This document shows, piece by piece, positions 1 to 7,205 of a stretch of DNA of 42,388 bases. Location of the stretch: contig JAGWYZ010000005.1 in NCBI GenBank assembly GCA_018969115.1, positions 1-42,388 of the forward strand. The letters are read 5' to 3'. Position 1 is the first letter of the stretch, and each line of letters begins with the position of its first letter. The translations under genes and the position numbers were made by a program. The stretch is from Chloroflexota bacterium (lineage in GTDB: Bacteria > Chloroflexota > Anaerolineae > J036 > Brachytrichaceae). Below the pieces are notes generated by a model. It searched no databases, had not been told where the DNA came from, and saw nothing but the letters and a program-made list of their open reading frames with translations.

Positions 1-463
1 CACTGAGTGCTAACACCACAAACATCAACAAATCGGAAAATGCGACGCCACGCCCAGTCATACTAATGCCAATTGGAACCATGATTACGGCTTGGATGAT
101 ATTTTGCACTTGCCAAATGGTAATACGGTTAAGACTGATCAACAATTGGCTATTGGCTGGTAGCAAAAAGGTGTAATCGAGCGTGCCTTGTTGCACCGCT
201 TTGTTGAAATATTCGGTATTTGGGAAAATAATGCCAAATAAAATACCCATCACCAACTTCCAAACACCGAGCAACACAATCATGTCGCCGTTGCTCCAGC
301 CGCCCAAGGTGTCGGTATTGCTGTAAATCACATTAAGCGAAATCAATTCCCATGCCAACCACATCACGCTTGTCAACAGCTCCACTGCCAAGTTGGCACG
401 ATAGGCAAACGCAATATTTATATTGAGTTTAAGAAAGGCCGAAATAATCTTCAAAATCCGCAT
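1..463 (-). CDS. ABC-2 family transporter permease, truncated by the window edge
   Basis: The reading frame starts with ATG at 461-463 and runs off the left edge without a stop, giving about 154 residues. It begins MRILKIISAFLKLNINIAF, followed by a hydrophobic segment, the charged loop SNGDMIVLLGVWK and further membrane segments. The layout matches the N-terminal half of ABC-2 permeases of the PF06182 type, usually encoded as two paralogous permeases beside one ATPase. The complete permease at 33.2-34.0 kb is of the same family, but no ATPase is visible here, so partners would lie beyond the edge. The substrate cannot be inferred. Confidence 0.75.
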   Translation of the reverse strand, partial: MRILKIISAFLKLNINIAFAYRANLAVELLTSVMWLAWELISLNVIYSNTDTLGGWSNGDMIVLLGVWKLVMGILFGIIFPNTEYFNKAVQQGTLDYTFLLPANSQLLISLNRITIWQVQNIIQAVIMVPIGISMTGRGVAFSDLLMFVVLALS

Positions 464-498
464 AACAGGAAATTACGAATTACACACACATCTCATTA

Positions 499-611
499 GG
501 GCAGATTCTGAGTTGATGAAAGGTTTTGCCGAGTTCACTCTCTATTGCCCACAACTACGCTATGAGCGATAGAGAGTGAACTCGGCCCTTCGTCTTTTAG
601 GAATTTGCGCT
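499..611 (-). repeat. Dispersed palindromic element, family 1 (reverse orientation)
   Basis: A 21-bp inverted repeat (528-548 with 566-586, one mismatch) lies inside a longer element. Read on the minus strand it starts AGCGCAAATTCCTAAAAG and ends GAATCTGCCCT, the same ends as the copies at 4651 and 33063. It fills the gap between rnc and the ABC permease gene. The internal stem sequence differs from the other copies. Confidence 0.75.
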
Positions 612-620
612 ATTTGACGA

Positions 621-1319
621 CTAGTTACTGACTACTAACGACTGACTACTGACTACTGCATTTTGCATTTTAAGCGCTTCACGCGCAGCCATTTGCTCGG
701 CGATTTGTTTGCTAGGGCCTTGCCCTGTTGCCGCCATCAATTCGCCTAACCAAACTTCGACCTTAAATCGCTTGGCGTGATCTGGTCCTTCGGTTCCAAA
801 TAATTGATACCGTGGGGTCACATTCAGCACACTTTGACTCCATTCTTGCAATAACGTTTTTGCATCGCGGTCTAAATTTTCAGTTAATAAAGTATGTGCG
901 AGTGCCTCGAGCAGCGGCACAAAAAAGGCTTGTGCCGCCGCCATGCCTTGATCAAGATAAATAGCCGCTAAAACAGCCTCAAACGCATCGCACAAAATAT
1001 TAGCACGTTGGCGGCCTCCACTATCCTCTTCACCCTTGCCCAAATTTAACATACTCGGCAACCCAATAGTGTGGGCAAATTGGGCCAAGGTTGCCGCGCG
1101 AATGAGGGCCGCCCGTAATGATGTTAATCGCCCTTCACCCAGCGTCGGAAATTGCTGATATAACCATTCAGCAGCAATAAAATTAACAATGGCATCGCCC
1201 AAAAATTCTAAACGCTCATTGTTTTGAACCGGCGTTTCTTTCGTTGAATGTTCATTTGCATATGACTTATGAGTTAGCGCCGTGAACAACAACGCTGGGT
1301 TTTCAAAAGAAGGTATCAC
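621..1319 (-). CDS. rnc: Ribonuclease III
   Basis: This 232-residue endonuclease cleaves double-stranded RNA in rRNA and mRNA maturation. The signature NERLEFLGD is at residues 34-42 (E35, E38, D42) and the second acidic pair is in DAFEA (D111, E114), so the two-metal catalytic site is complete. A double-stranded RNA-binding domain follows at about 155-218. The start is GTG at 1317-1319 and overlaps the fabF stop as GTGA, so the two genes are probably translationally coupled. The last ten or so residues (VVSSQSLVVSN) are written in the tandem gactact-type words of the following spacer. They look like an acquired tail, since the RNA-binding domain is already complete. Confidence 0.96.
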   Translation of the reverse strand: MIPSFENPALLFTALTHKSYANEHSTKETPVQNNERLEFLGDAIVNFIAAEWLYQQFPTLGEGRLTSLRAALIRAATLAQFAHTIGLPSMLNLGKGEEDSGGRQRANILCDAFEAVLAAIYLDQGMAAAQAFFVPLLEALAHTLLTENLDRDAKTLLQEWSQSVLNVTPRYQLFGTEGPDHAKRFKVEVWLGELMAATGQGPSKQIAEQMAAREALKMQNAVVSSQSLVVSN

Positions 1320-2563
1320 GCTTCAAAACGCTTTAAAACTAAAACACTATTATGCCCACCAAAACCAAAAGAATTATTCATCGCTACCCGCACCGCATGT
1401 TTACGCGCTTCTTGTGGCACGTAGTCCAAATCACAACCAGCCGCTAGGTCTGGCTCGGTTAAATTTAAGGTTGGTGGCACAACCCCATCATTAATGGCCG
1501 AAACACACGCTGCTGCCTCAATTGCTCCCGCCACCCCCATGCAATGCCCAGTCATACTTTTGGTGCTGCTGGTTGGCACTTTGTAGGCATAATCACCAAA
1601 CACGGTTTTAATCGCTTTGGTTTCAGATATATCATTTAGCGGTGTGGCCGTGCCATGCGCATTAATGTAGTTTACATCTGTCGGCTGCAAATTGGCATCT
1701 GCCAAAGCACGCTTCATGGCGCGGGCCGCGCCAGCCCCGCCTTCAGATGGTGCAATAATATGATGTGCATCTGTCGTTTGTCCATATCCCACAATTTCGA
1801 CTAAAATGCGTGCCCCACGGGCTAAAGCAAATTCCATCTCCTCTAAAATCATCACACATGCACCTTCGCCCACTACCACGCCATCTCGTTTTTTATCAAA
1901 TGGGCGCGGCGAGTTAATCGGCAGGGTGACTTTACTCAATGCGCCAATTTGCGCAAAGCCTGTCATGCCTAACTTGGCTACAGTGGCATCAGCCCCCCCC
2001 GCTAACATGGCCTTAGCTTTGCCAAAACGCACCAAATCAAAGGCTTGCCCGATACTATCATTGCCAGTGGCACACGCCGATACCGGTGAATAAGATGGCC
2101 CCTGAGCATGGGCAACAATCGCGACCATGCCTGCGCCGCCATTGTGCATAAACATCGGCACAATAAAAGGGTTCACTCGTCGCACACCTTTCTGATTCAA
2201 CACATCATGTTCTGCCACCAATGTTTTATGCCCACCTACTGAAGAACCAATAACAACCCCAACATCTTCGCAAATGTCGGGGGTAATAACCAGCTTCGCA
2301 GCTTGCAATGCCTGTTTGGCCGCTGCAACCGCAAAATGTTCATATTGGTCGGCTCGGCGCGATTCCGCCGTATCCATATAGTCATCAACATTAAAATTTT
2401 TTACTTCGCAAGCATAGGCGGTAGGCAAGCCGGTTGGGTCAAATTTGGTAATTGGGGCTACGCCCGACTTACCGGCTACCATGGCTGCCCATGTGTCAGC
2501 CCAATTTAACCCTAACGGCGTAATGGCCCCAATTCCGGTGATAACAACTCTGCGTAATTGCAT
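1316..2563 (-). CDS. fabF: 3-oxoacyl-[acyl-carrier-protein] synthase II
   Basis: This condensing enzyme extends acyl-ACP with malonyl-ACP in type II fatty-acid synthesis. At 415 residues it has the usual length. Counting from ATG at 2561-2563, the Cys-His-His triad is C164 (SACATGN), H303 (NAHGTATPLND) and H340 (MTGHCMGVAGA). The glycine-rich C-terminal loop NNSFGFGGHN is present. The frame could open three codons earlier at a TTG, but MQLRRVVITGIG fits the family better. No Shine-Dalgarno sequence is visible. It overlaps rnc downstream. The acyl carrier protein gene often found upstream is absent; tRNA-Gln lies there instead, on the other strand. Confidence 0.96.
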   Translation of the reverse strand: MQLRRVVITGIGAITPLGLNWADTWAAMVAGKSGVAPITKFDPTGLPTAYACEVKNFNVDDYMDTAESRRADQYEHFAVAAAKQALQAAKLVITPDICEDVGVVIGSSVGGHKTLVAEHDVLNQKGVRRVNPFIVPMFMHNGGAGMVAIVAHAQGPSYSPVSACATGNDSIGQAFDLVRFGKAKAMLAGGADATVAKLGMTGFAQIGALSKVTLPINSPRPFDKKRDGVVVGEGACVMILEEMEFALARGARILVEIVGYGQTTDAHHIIAPSEGGAGAARAMKRALADANLQPTDVNYINAHGTATPLNDISETKAIKTVFGDYAYKVPTSSTKSMTGHCMGVAGAIEAAACVSAINDGVVPPTLNLTEPDLAAGCDLDYVPQEARKHAVRVAMNNSFGFGGHNSVLVLKRFEA

Positions 2564-2731
2564 AAATAACAATATGAATTTACCAAGCTATAGGCACAAT
2601 ATGCTTATAAAATAACATATTACTAAATAAAGCCTAGCATTTTGTCATTGGTAATTTTCTAACAATTATACGGCGAGTCTGGTAGAATTACGATCTATAA
2701 GTGACATGTAATTACATGAGGAAAAATCTCG

Positions 2732-2737
2732 TATAAT
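2732..2737 (+). promoter_or_regulatory. -10 box for tRNA-Gln
   Basis: A perfect TATAAT lies 23 bases before the tRNA. A convincing -35 box at standard spacing is not visible; GTGACA at 2701-2706 is too far upstream. Confidence 0.5.
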
Positions 2738-2760
2738 ACGCGCTACAAATAATCACACTT

Positions 2761-2832
2761 TGGGGTGTGGCCAAGTGGTAAGGCGGCGGACTTTGAATCC
2801 GCAATGCGTTGGTTCGATCCCAGCCACCCCAG
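2761..2832 (+). tRNA. tRNA-Gln (anticodon TTG)
   Basis: A complete cloverleaf of 72 nt. The acceptor stem TGGGGTG pairs with CACCCCA, the anticodon stem GCGGA pairs with TCCGC around the loop CTTTGAA (anticodon TTG), and the T arm has the loop TTCGATC. The discriminator base is G and the 3' CCA is not encoded. It is followed at once by an intrinsic terminator. Confidence 0.95.
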
Positions 2833-2837
2833 TCTCT

Positions 2838-2882
2838 AAAAATAGAACGGTTTTACTAAAAAAGTAAAACCGTTCTATTTTT
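2838..2882 (+). terminator. Intrinsic terminator of tRNA-Gln
   Basis: A 20-bp perfect inverted repeat (2838-2857 with 2863-2882) has a 5-nt A loop and ends in five Ts. It starts six bases after the tRNA and is A/T-flanked in both directions. Confidence 0.85.
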
Positions 2883-2959
2883 ATGCCTTGAAAGCTTGGC
2901 TTCCATTTAATTTAGGTGTATTCTCAATGATTCGGAGTAAACCCAAAAGATGTAATGTC

Positions 2960-3024
2960 GAAATCGTGATATGGCCTTAGGAGCAGAGTAAAAGCCCCTG
3001 TTCCTAAGGCCATATCGCGATTTC
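2960..3024. repeat. Dispersed palindromic element, core-sharing copy
   Basis: A 27-bp stem (2960-2986 with 2998-3024, two wobble pairs) has an 11-nt loop. The outer arm GAAATCGTGAT is a variant of the family core GAAATCACTAT. The inner arm ATGGCCTTAGG resembles that of the copy at 16365. About 30 bp downstream is TTATTGAGAAGATA, also found beside the half copy at 19.6 kb. The stretch 2883-3285 has no gene. Confidence 0.7.
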
Positions 3025-3126
3025 AATGAAAATTTGTTTTATTTACCTTGTTTTATTGAGAAGATACGATGATGTGGCTTTACCTATTTTAAAAACAGCT
3101 TTTTGACAATAAAATCGCCCAATTTT

Positions 3127-3206
3127 GCAGATATCTACGTCTAAATATTTAGCCCCTTTGTCGGGTGATATGTAGATCAATATCTGCTAAACTAGCACGG
3201 TATAAA
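3127..3206 (+). promoter_or_regulatory. Candidate promoter and inverted repeat upstream of ugd
   Basis: GCAGATAT (3127-3134) and ATATCTGC (3180-3187) form a perfect 8-bp inverted repeat, extended by CTAC (3136-3139) against GTAG (3172-3175). A -10-like TATAAA follows at 3201-3206. The arrangement could be a looping operator or leader structure. No -35 box is clear. Confidence 0.3.
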
Positions 3207-3285
3207 AGCGAACAATACTCATTTTATCGAGTGAACAAAAATAGGAATTGTTAAAAAAGACTTTTGGAAGGATTAAAAAAATCGC

Positions 3286-4632
3286 ATGAAAAACATTGTA
3301 GTCATTGGGGTAGGTTATGTAGGCCTACCGATGGCCGCTGGATTCGCCGACTTTGGCAACCGCGTAATGTGTGTTGATGTCAACGAAGACAGAATTGCAG
3401 GCTTAAAAAACGGCATAATGCCGATTTACGAACCTGGGTTAGAAGAGCTGACCCGCCGTAATGTCGCCGCTGGGCGCTTGATTTTTACTACCTCATATGA
3501 AGATGCGCTGAATGGCAAAGATGCACCGGCTGAATATGTATTTATTGCTGTGGGCACGCCCGAAGGTGTAGATGGCGAAGCAGATTTGCGCTACGTACGG
3601 GCTGTGGCCGAGACTATTGCCATCACGATGGATCATCCGTTGATTATCATCAACAAAAGTACAGTGCCAGTAGGAACCGGCGACTGGGTGTCGGATATGG
3701 TGCGCAGCAAACAACCCAAACCGATTCCATTTAGCGTGGTGAGTAACCCTGAATTTTTGCGTGAAGGGGCGGCTGTTACTGATTTTATGAACCCTGATCG
3801 CGTGGTTTTAGGGTCGTTAGATGAAAACGCCGCTCAAAAAGTGGCTCAGTTATATTTGCCATTGCGTGCGCCGCTCATTATTACCGACTTGCGTACCGCC
3901 GAAATGATCAAATATGCCAGCAATGCCTTTTTGGCGACCAAAATTTCATTTATCAATGAAATTGCCAATATTTGTGAAGCATTGGGGGCCGATGTTAAAG
4001 AAGTGGCAGCAGGTATGGGCTATGATAAACGTATCGGGCGGGCATTTCTTGATGCAGGCTTGGGTTATGGCGGCTCATGCTTCCCTAAAGATGTCAAAGC
4101 CTTGTCGCATATGGCCAACATTCAAGGCAAACACCCGCAATTGCTCGAAGCCGTGATGCAAATTAATGCCGATGCTCGCCGTAGTATTGTGTCAAAAGTG
4201 CGCGACTTGGTGTGCACCAACGACAAGCGTACCAGTGGCAGACTCAATCGACTAGAGGGCAAAGTGATTGGGGTGTTGGGTTTGGCCTTTAAAGCCAATA
4301 CGGATGACATGCGAGAAAGCCAGCCAGTTGACATTATTCGTATGTTGCAAGCTGATGGCGCAACCATTAAAGCTTATGACCCAGTAGCGATGGAAAACGC
4401 TGGGCGTTTGCTCAAAAATGTCGTCCTATGCGAGGATTCTTATGAATTGGCCGACGGTTGTGATGCGATTGTAATTGGAACCGAATGGAACGAATTTAAA
4501 AATCTCGATTTGGTTAAATTAAAGAAGGCCATGCGTCACCCGATTATTGTTGATGGGCGTAACTTATATGACCCGACCAAAATGCGCGAACTTGGGTTTA
4601 CCTATCGTGGTGTTGGACGTGGGTATGTATAA
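3286..4632 (+). CDS. ugd: UDP-glucose 6-dehydrogenase
   Basis: This cytosolic enzyme oxidises UDP-glucose to UDP-glucuronate with two NAD+, supplying acidic sugars for surface polysaccharides. It has 448 residues. The N-terminal Rossmann motif [10 protein letters not shown] is at 8-17, the central helix carries K209 and N213 ([13 protein letters not shown]), and the catalytic cysteine is C265 in [10 protein letters not shown]. The C-terminal UDP-binding domain holds [14 protein letters not shown] (332-345). GGAAGG at 3266-3271 is a good ribosome-binding sequence but lies 14 nt from the ATG, longer than usual. The gene stands alone, ending in a palindromic element and convergent with the SGNH-like gene. 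A close UDP-sugar dehydrogenase (for example for UDP-N-acetylmannosamine) cannot be fully excluded. Confidence 0.92.
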   Translation: MKNIVVIGVGYVGLPMAAGFADFGNRVMCVDVNEDRIAGLKNGIMPIYEPGLEELTRRNVAAGRLIFTTSYEDALNGKDAPAEYVFIAVGTPEGVDGEADLRYVRAVAETIAITMDHPLIIINKSTVPVGTGDWVSDMVRSKQPKPIPFSVVSNPEFLREGAAVTDFMNPDRVVLGSLDENAAQKVAQLYLPLRAPLIITDLRTAEMIKYASNAFLATKISFINEIANICEALGADVKEVAAGMGYDKRIGRAFLDAGLGYGGSCFPKDVKALSHMANIQGKHPQLLEAVMQINADARRSIVSKVRDLVCTNDKRTSGRLNRLEGKVIGVLGLAFKANTDDMRESQPVDIIRMLQADGATIKAYDPVAMENAGRLLKNVVLCEDSYELADGCDAIVIGTEWNEFKNLDLVKLKKAMRHPIIVDGRNLYDPTKMRELGFTYRGVGRGYV

Positions 4633-4650
4633 AGAACCCTGTTAGTTTTT

Positions 4651-4762
4651 AGCGCAAATTCTTAAAACGTAAAAAGCCGATTTCACATGCTCTCCCCTAA
4701 GCTAAACTTAGGGGAGAGCATGTGAAATCGGCGAAATTTTTTATAAACTTGGAATCTGCTCT
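4651..4762 (+). repeat. Dispersed palindromic element, family 1
   Basis: This 112-bp element starts AGCGCAAATTC and ends GGAATCTGCTCT. It contains a perfect 26-bp inverted repeat (4676-4701 with 4707-4732) with a 5-nt loop. The outer stem is GCCGATTTCACA; the inner arm is private to this copy. It lies between two convergent genes and may also stop transcription in both directions. Confidence 0.8.
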
Positions 4763-4775
4763 ATCGTGTTTCCTT

Positions 4776-6482
4776 TTATTTAACAGGCACGCCCCCAATA
4801 TCGCCGCTAAACGTGCCTAATGAGGCAAAGATCCACGCTTCGTCAATGCCATCATAGCGAATTTGTAGCCAAGTGCTGTCGCTATTACGGCCAATGACCT
4901 CATAACTGCGGCCCCCATAGGCCACACCCACTACAGCATTTGCTGTGCCAGCGCCGCTACGCACATTAGCGGCTGCAATGCGAATATTGATACTTGGTGA
5001 TTGCGATGCTGTGCTATACGCGGCAGCGGGGGCTGGGCTGGCGCTCACTGCTTGTTCAACGCTACTTGTGCCTAATGCTTCAAACATCCAGCCATAGCTA
5101 GAATTTGGCAGCAAAACATAAACCCAACCATTGCTGCGGCTGGCAATGGCGTAGCGCTTGCCGCTGTTGGCGCGACCGATGACGGCCCCGCTGGTGCTGG
5201 GGGCGTTGCGTATATTTATCGTTGCGGCATTGACGGTAAAGACCCCATTGGCTGCCGCCGTTGCTGTTGGCGCAGCGGCTGGCTGTTGGCTTACTACGGG
5301 TAGATTAGTCGTAACGGCTTGTGGCATTAGCGTTGGGGTACTAGCAGTAAGGCTAGGCATGGTCCCATACACCACCCCATGCAAAGTGGCTAATGTCATC
5401 ACCATGCGCACATCCATGCCTTCTTCGCTCAAATGAAATTGTGGGGCAATTTCATTCGCTAACCCATTATTGGGCAGGTCTCGGCTTGCAGCATGTAAAT
5501 CGATGACAGGCACACCATATTCATTGCCCAAATGCCGCACTACATTGTTAATGTAATCTTGCGGCGCACCCCCCTGCCGATATTCCAATTCATCGGCTTT
5601 GGTCATGAGCAATGGCAACACGCCTTGGCTGAGTGTATAGTCTAAAATTCGGCGATATTCGCCTTCAAATTCGCGCCAACGATGTTGGTCGCCGGTGCCG
5701 AGTGAAACGACTAAGATGCTAGCACGTGAGGTTTTTAGCTCGCAGGCCAATGGCCCATCACCGCCACATTTGCTCGGGTCGGCCCAAGTTGGGTCGAAGG
5801 CGGCAGCCGCGTTAAAGCTGCCGGATGTTGCCACACTACCGCGATTAAACGAGACTGAAAACCTTTGATAGGCTCCCATCAAACCTGGGTAAGTATTGAC
5901 ACTAAAGCCACCGCTAGCGGCCCGACCAAAATAAACATTTGGCTCAGAATTACAGTCACCGATGACCGCGACAATACTGGTGTCGCGCCCATAGCTGGCT
6001 GCATTGGCATAAATTTGGCGAGCGCGGGCGCTGATATTGGGAATGCCTTTAGGGGGCGTGCGCACAACTGAAGTTTGAGCTGTTACGACATCATCCATAA
6101 TTGGCAAGGCATCAAGATTGCCGCGTGAGCGCACATCTTGCACATGCAACCATAATTTGCTATTGCCTTCGCGTACCAACAAAAAGCCATAACGACTGTC
6201 TTTGCCAGCAACATAAAAACATTGTTGCTTTATCAAACGGGTCACGACAGGTGCGTCCCAACGTGGTGCGCCACGTGCAAGGGTGCTATCGACATCGATC
6301 ATGACTTGGGCTGTTTCATTGCCTAGCGGTGGGCAGTTATCCATTGGCAAAGCCAAAGGTGCGGCGTTAATAAGGTGTGCTGTGTATTGGCCAAATAGCG
6401 CACTCAATATTGCCATGCCCAAAATGAGGCGTGTCGCAGCATATAACATTAGGGTAGAGAAGGGTTTTATACTTCGATTCAT
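4776..6482 (-). CDS. SGNH-hydrolase-like exported protein with SH3 domains, altered catalytic motif
   Basis: Starting at ATG 6480-6482 the protein has 568 residues. Residues 11-31 form an N-terminal membrane anchor or signal, 55-120 may be an SH3-like strand region, about 168-372 an SGNH-like fold, and 415-470 and 498-556 two bacterial SH3 domains joined by Pro/Ala/Ser linkers. The SGNH landmarks are recognisable but changed: block I is IGDCNSE (Cys177 where Ser is expected), the GTND block is LGTGDQ (261-266), and the position three before the block V histidine (H350) is Pro. It may be a Cys-dependent esterase or a non-catalytic wall-binding protein. The MBOAT gene 0.7 kb away makes a role in acylating a surface polymer plausible but unproven. 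Its ATG overlaps the ATG of the divergent lipoprotein gene. Confidence 0.7.
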   Translation of the reverse strand: MNRSIKPFSTLMLYAATRLILGMAILSALFGQYTAHLINAAPLALPMDNCPPLGNETAQVMIDVDSTLARGAPRWDAPVVTRLIKQQCFYVAGKDSRYGFLLVREGNSKLWLHVQDVRSRGNLDALPIMDDVVTAQTSVVRTPPKGIPNISARARQIYANAASYGRDTSIVAVIGDCNSEPNVYFGRAASGGFSVNTYPGLMGAYQRFSVSFNRGSVATSGSFNAAAAFDPTWADPSKCGGDGPLACELKTSRASILVVSLGTGDQHRWREFEGEYRRILDYTLSQGVLPLLMTKADELEYRQGGAPQDYINNVVRHLGNEYGVPVIDLHAASRDLPNNGLANEIAPQFHLSEEGMDVRMVMTLATLHGVVYGTMPSLTASTPTLMPQAVTTNLPVVSQQPAAAPTATAAANGVFTVNAATINIRNAPSTSGAVIGRANSGKRYAIASRSNGWVYVLLPNSSYGWMFEALGTSSVEQAVSASPAPAAAYSTASQSPSINIRIAAANVRSGAGTANAVVGVAYGGRSYEVIGRNSDSTWLQIRYDGIDEAWIFASLGTFSGDIGGVPVK

Positions 6483-7137
6483 GCGAATACTCTTGACTAA
6501 GATTTTAATACTATTGAGTGTGGTGGGTTGTGGATCTGCACCCACGCCCCCAGCAGCGCCACCCAATACGGCTGTGCCTGCGGCAGCGACTGCCACCGCG
6601 GCGCCGCTGCCCACTGTTACTGTTGCTATTAAGCCAATATCTGCACCCGTAACCATTGCCCCGACTATGGCGACGACAACAGTGCCAACAGTTGCACTAA
6701 CCATAACCCCAATTGCCCAAGCAATCACCACAAATACTGCTACGCCAGTCACAAAGCCTAATACCATCCCATCTGATTTTTCGCCAAAGGTGAGATCGAT
6801 ATGGAATACGGTGAATGGATCGAATACAACTAGCGGCACTTGTGCTGGGGGAGCGATTTTGCCAGTGTATGGTTTGGTTGAGATTACCCCGCAAGGTAAT
6901 GACACTTTAATTTGGAAAAGCCAAGAACCACAACCTTATACCTTCAGAAAATTAGGGCCAAATCAATATCAATTTAAAGGGCCAAGCGGGTTGGGGCTAG
7001 GTGAGCAAACCATGACGGTAACTTTTAACAATGAAAAAGCCTTACGCATGGTGCATCAACTTGTGCCAAGCAAAGACCCTGCTTGTACGCACACCTTTAA
7101 CTATACGGGTGAATATCGCTGGGATCGACCATCATAA
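6481..7137 (+). CDS. Small lipoprotein of unknown function
   Basis: The 218-residue product starts MRILLTKILILLSVVGCGS, a textbook lipoprotein signal with lipid-accepting Cys17. Residues 20-100 are a Pro/Thr/Ala-rich spacer. A compact C-terminal domain (about 105-218) contains two cysteines (in SGTCAGG and DPACTH) that could form a disulfide, and a beta-rich pattern. I do not recognise the family. The reading frame is open further upstream, but the signal peptide fixes the start at 6481. This makes its ATG overlap that of the divergent SGNH-like gene in a CATG palindrome. It is followed 68 bp later by the MBOAT gene on the same strand. Confidence 0.65.
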   Translation: MRILLTKILILLSVVGCGSAPTPPAAPPNTAVPAAATATAAPLPTVTVAIKPISAPVTIAPTMATTTVPTVALTITPIAQAITTNTATPVTKPNTIPSDFSPKVRSIWNTVNGSNTTSGTCAGGAILPVYGLVEITPQGNDTLIWKSQEPQPYTFRKLGPNQYQFKGPSGLGLGEQTMTVTFNNEKALRMVHQLVPSKDPACTHTFNYTGEYRWDRPS

Positions 7138-7205
7138 GTTTGGGCAGAGGGGCAGAGTTACAATTTTGTCACCTTGCCCCTTTCAAACAATAAAACCTCT
7201 TTGTT

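Noticed and set aside
2363-2763. Acyl carrier protein gene upstream of fabF
   Set aside because: The spacer between fabF and tRNA-Gln has no open frame with the DSL phosphopantetheine motif.
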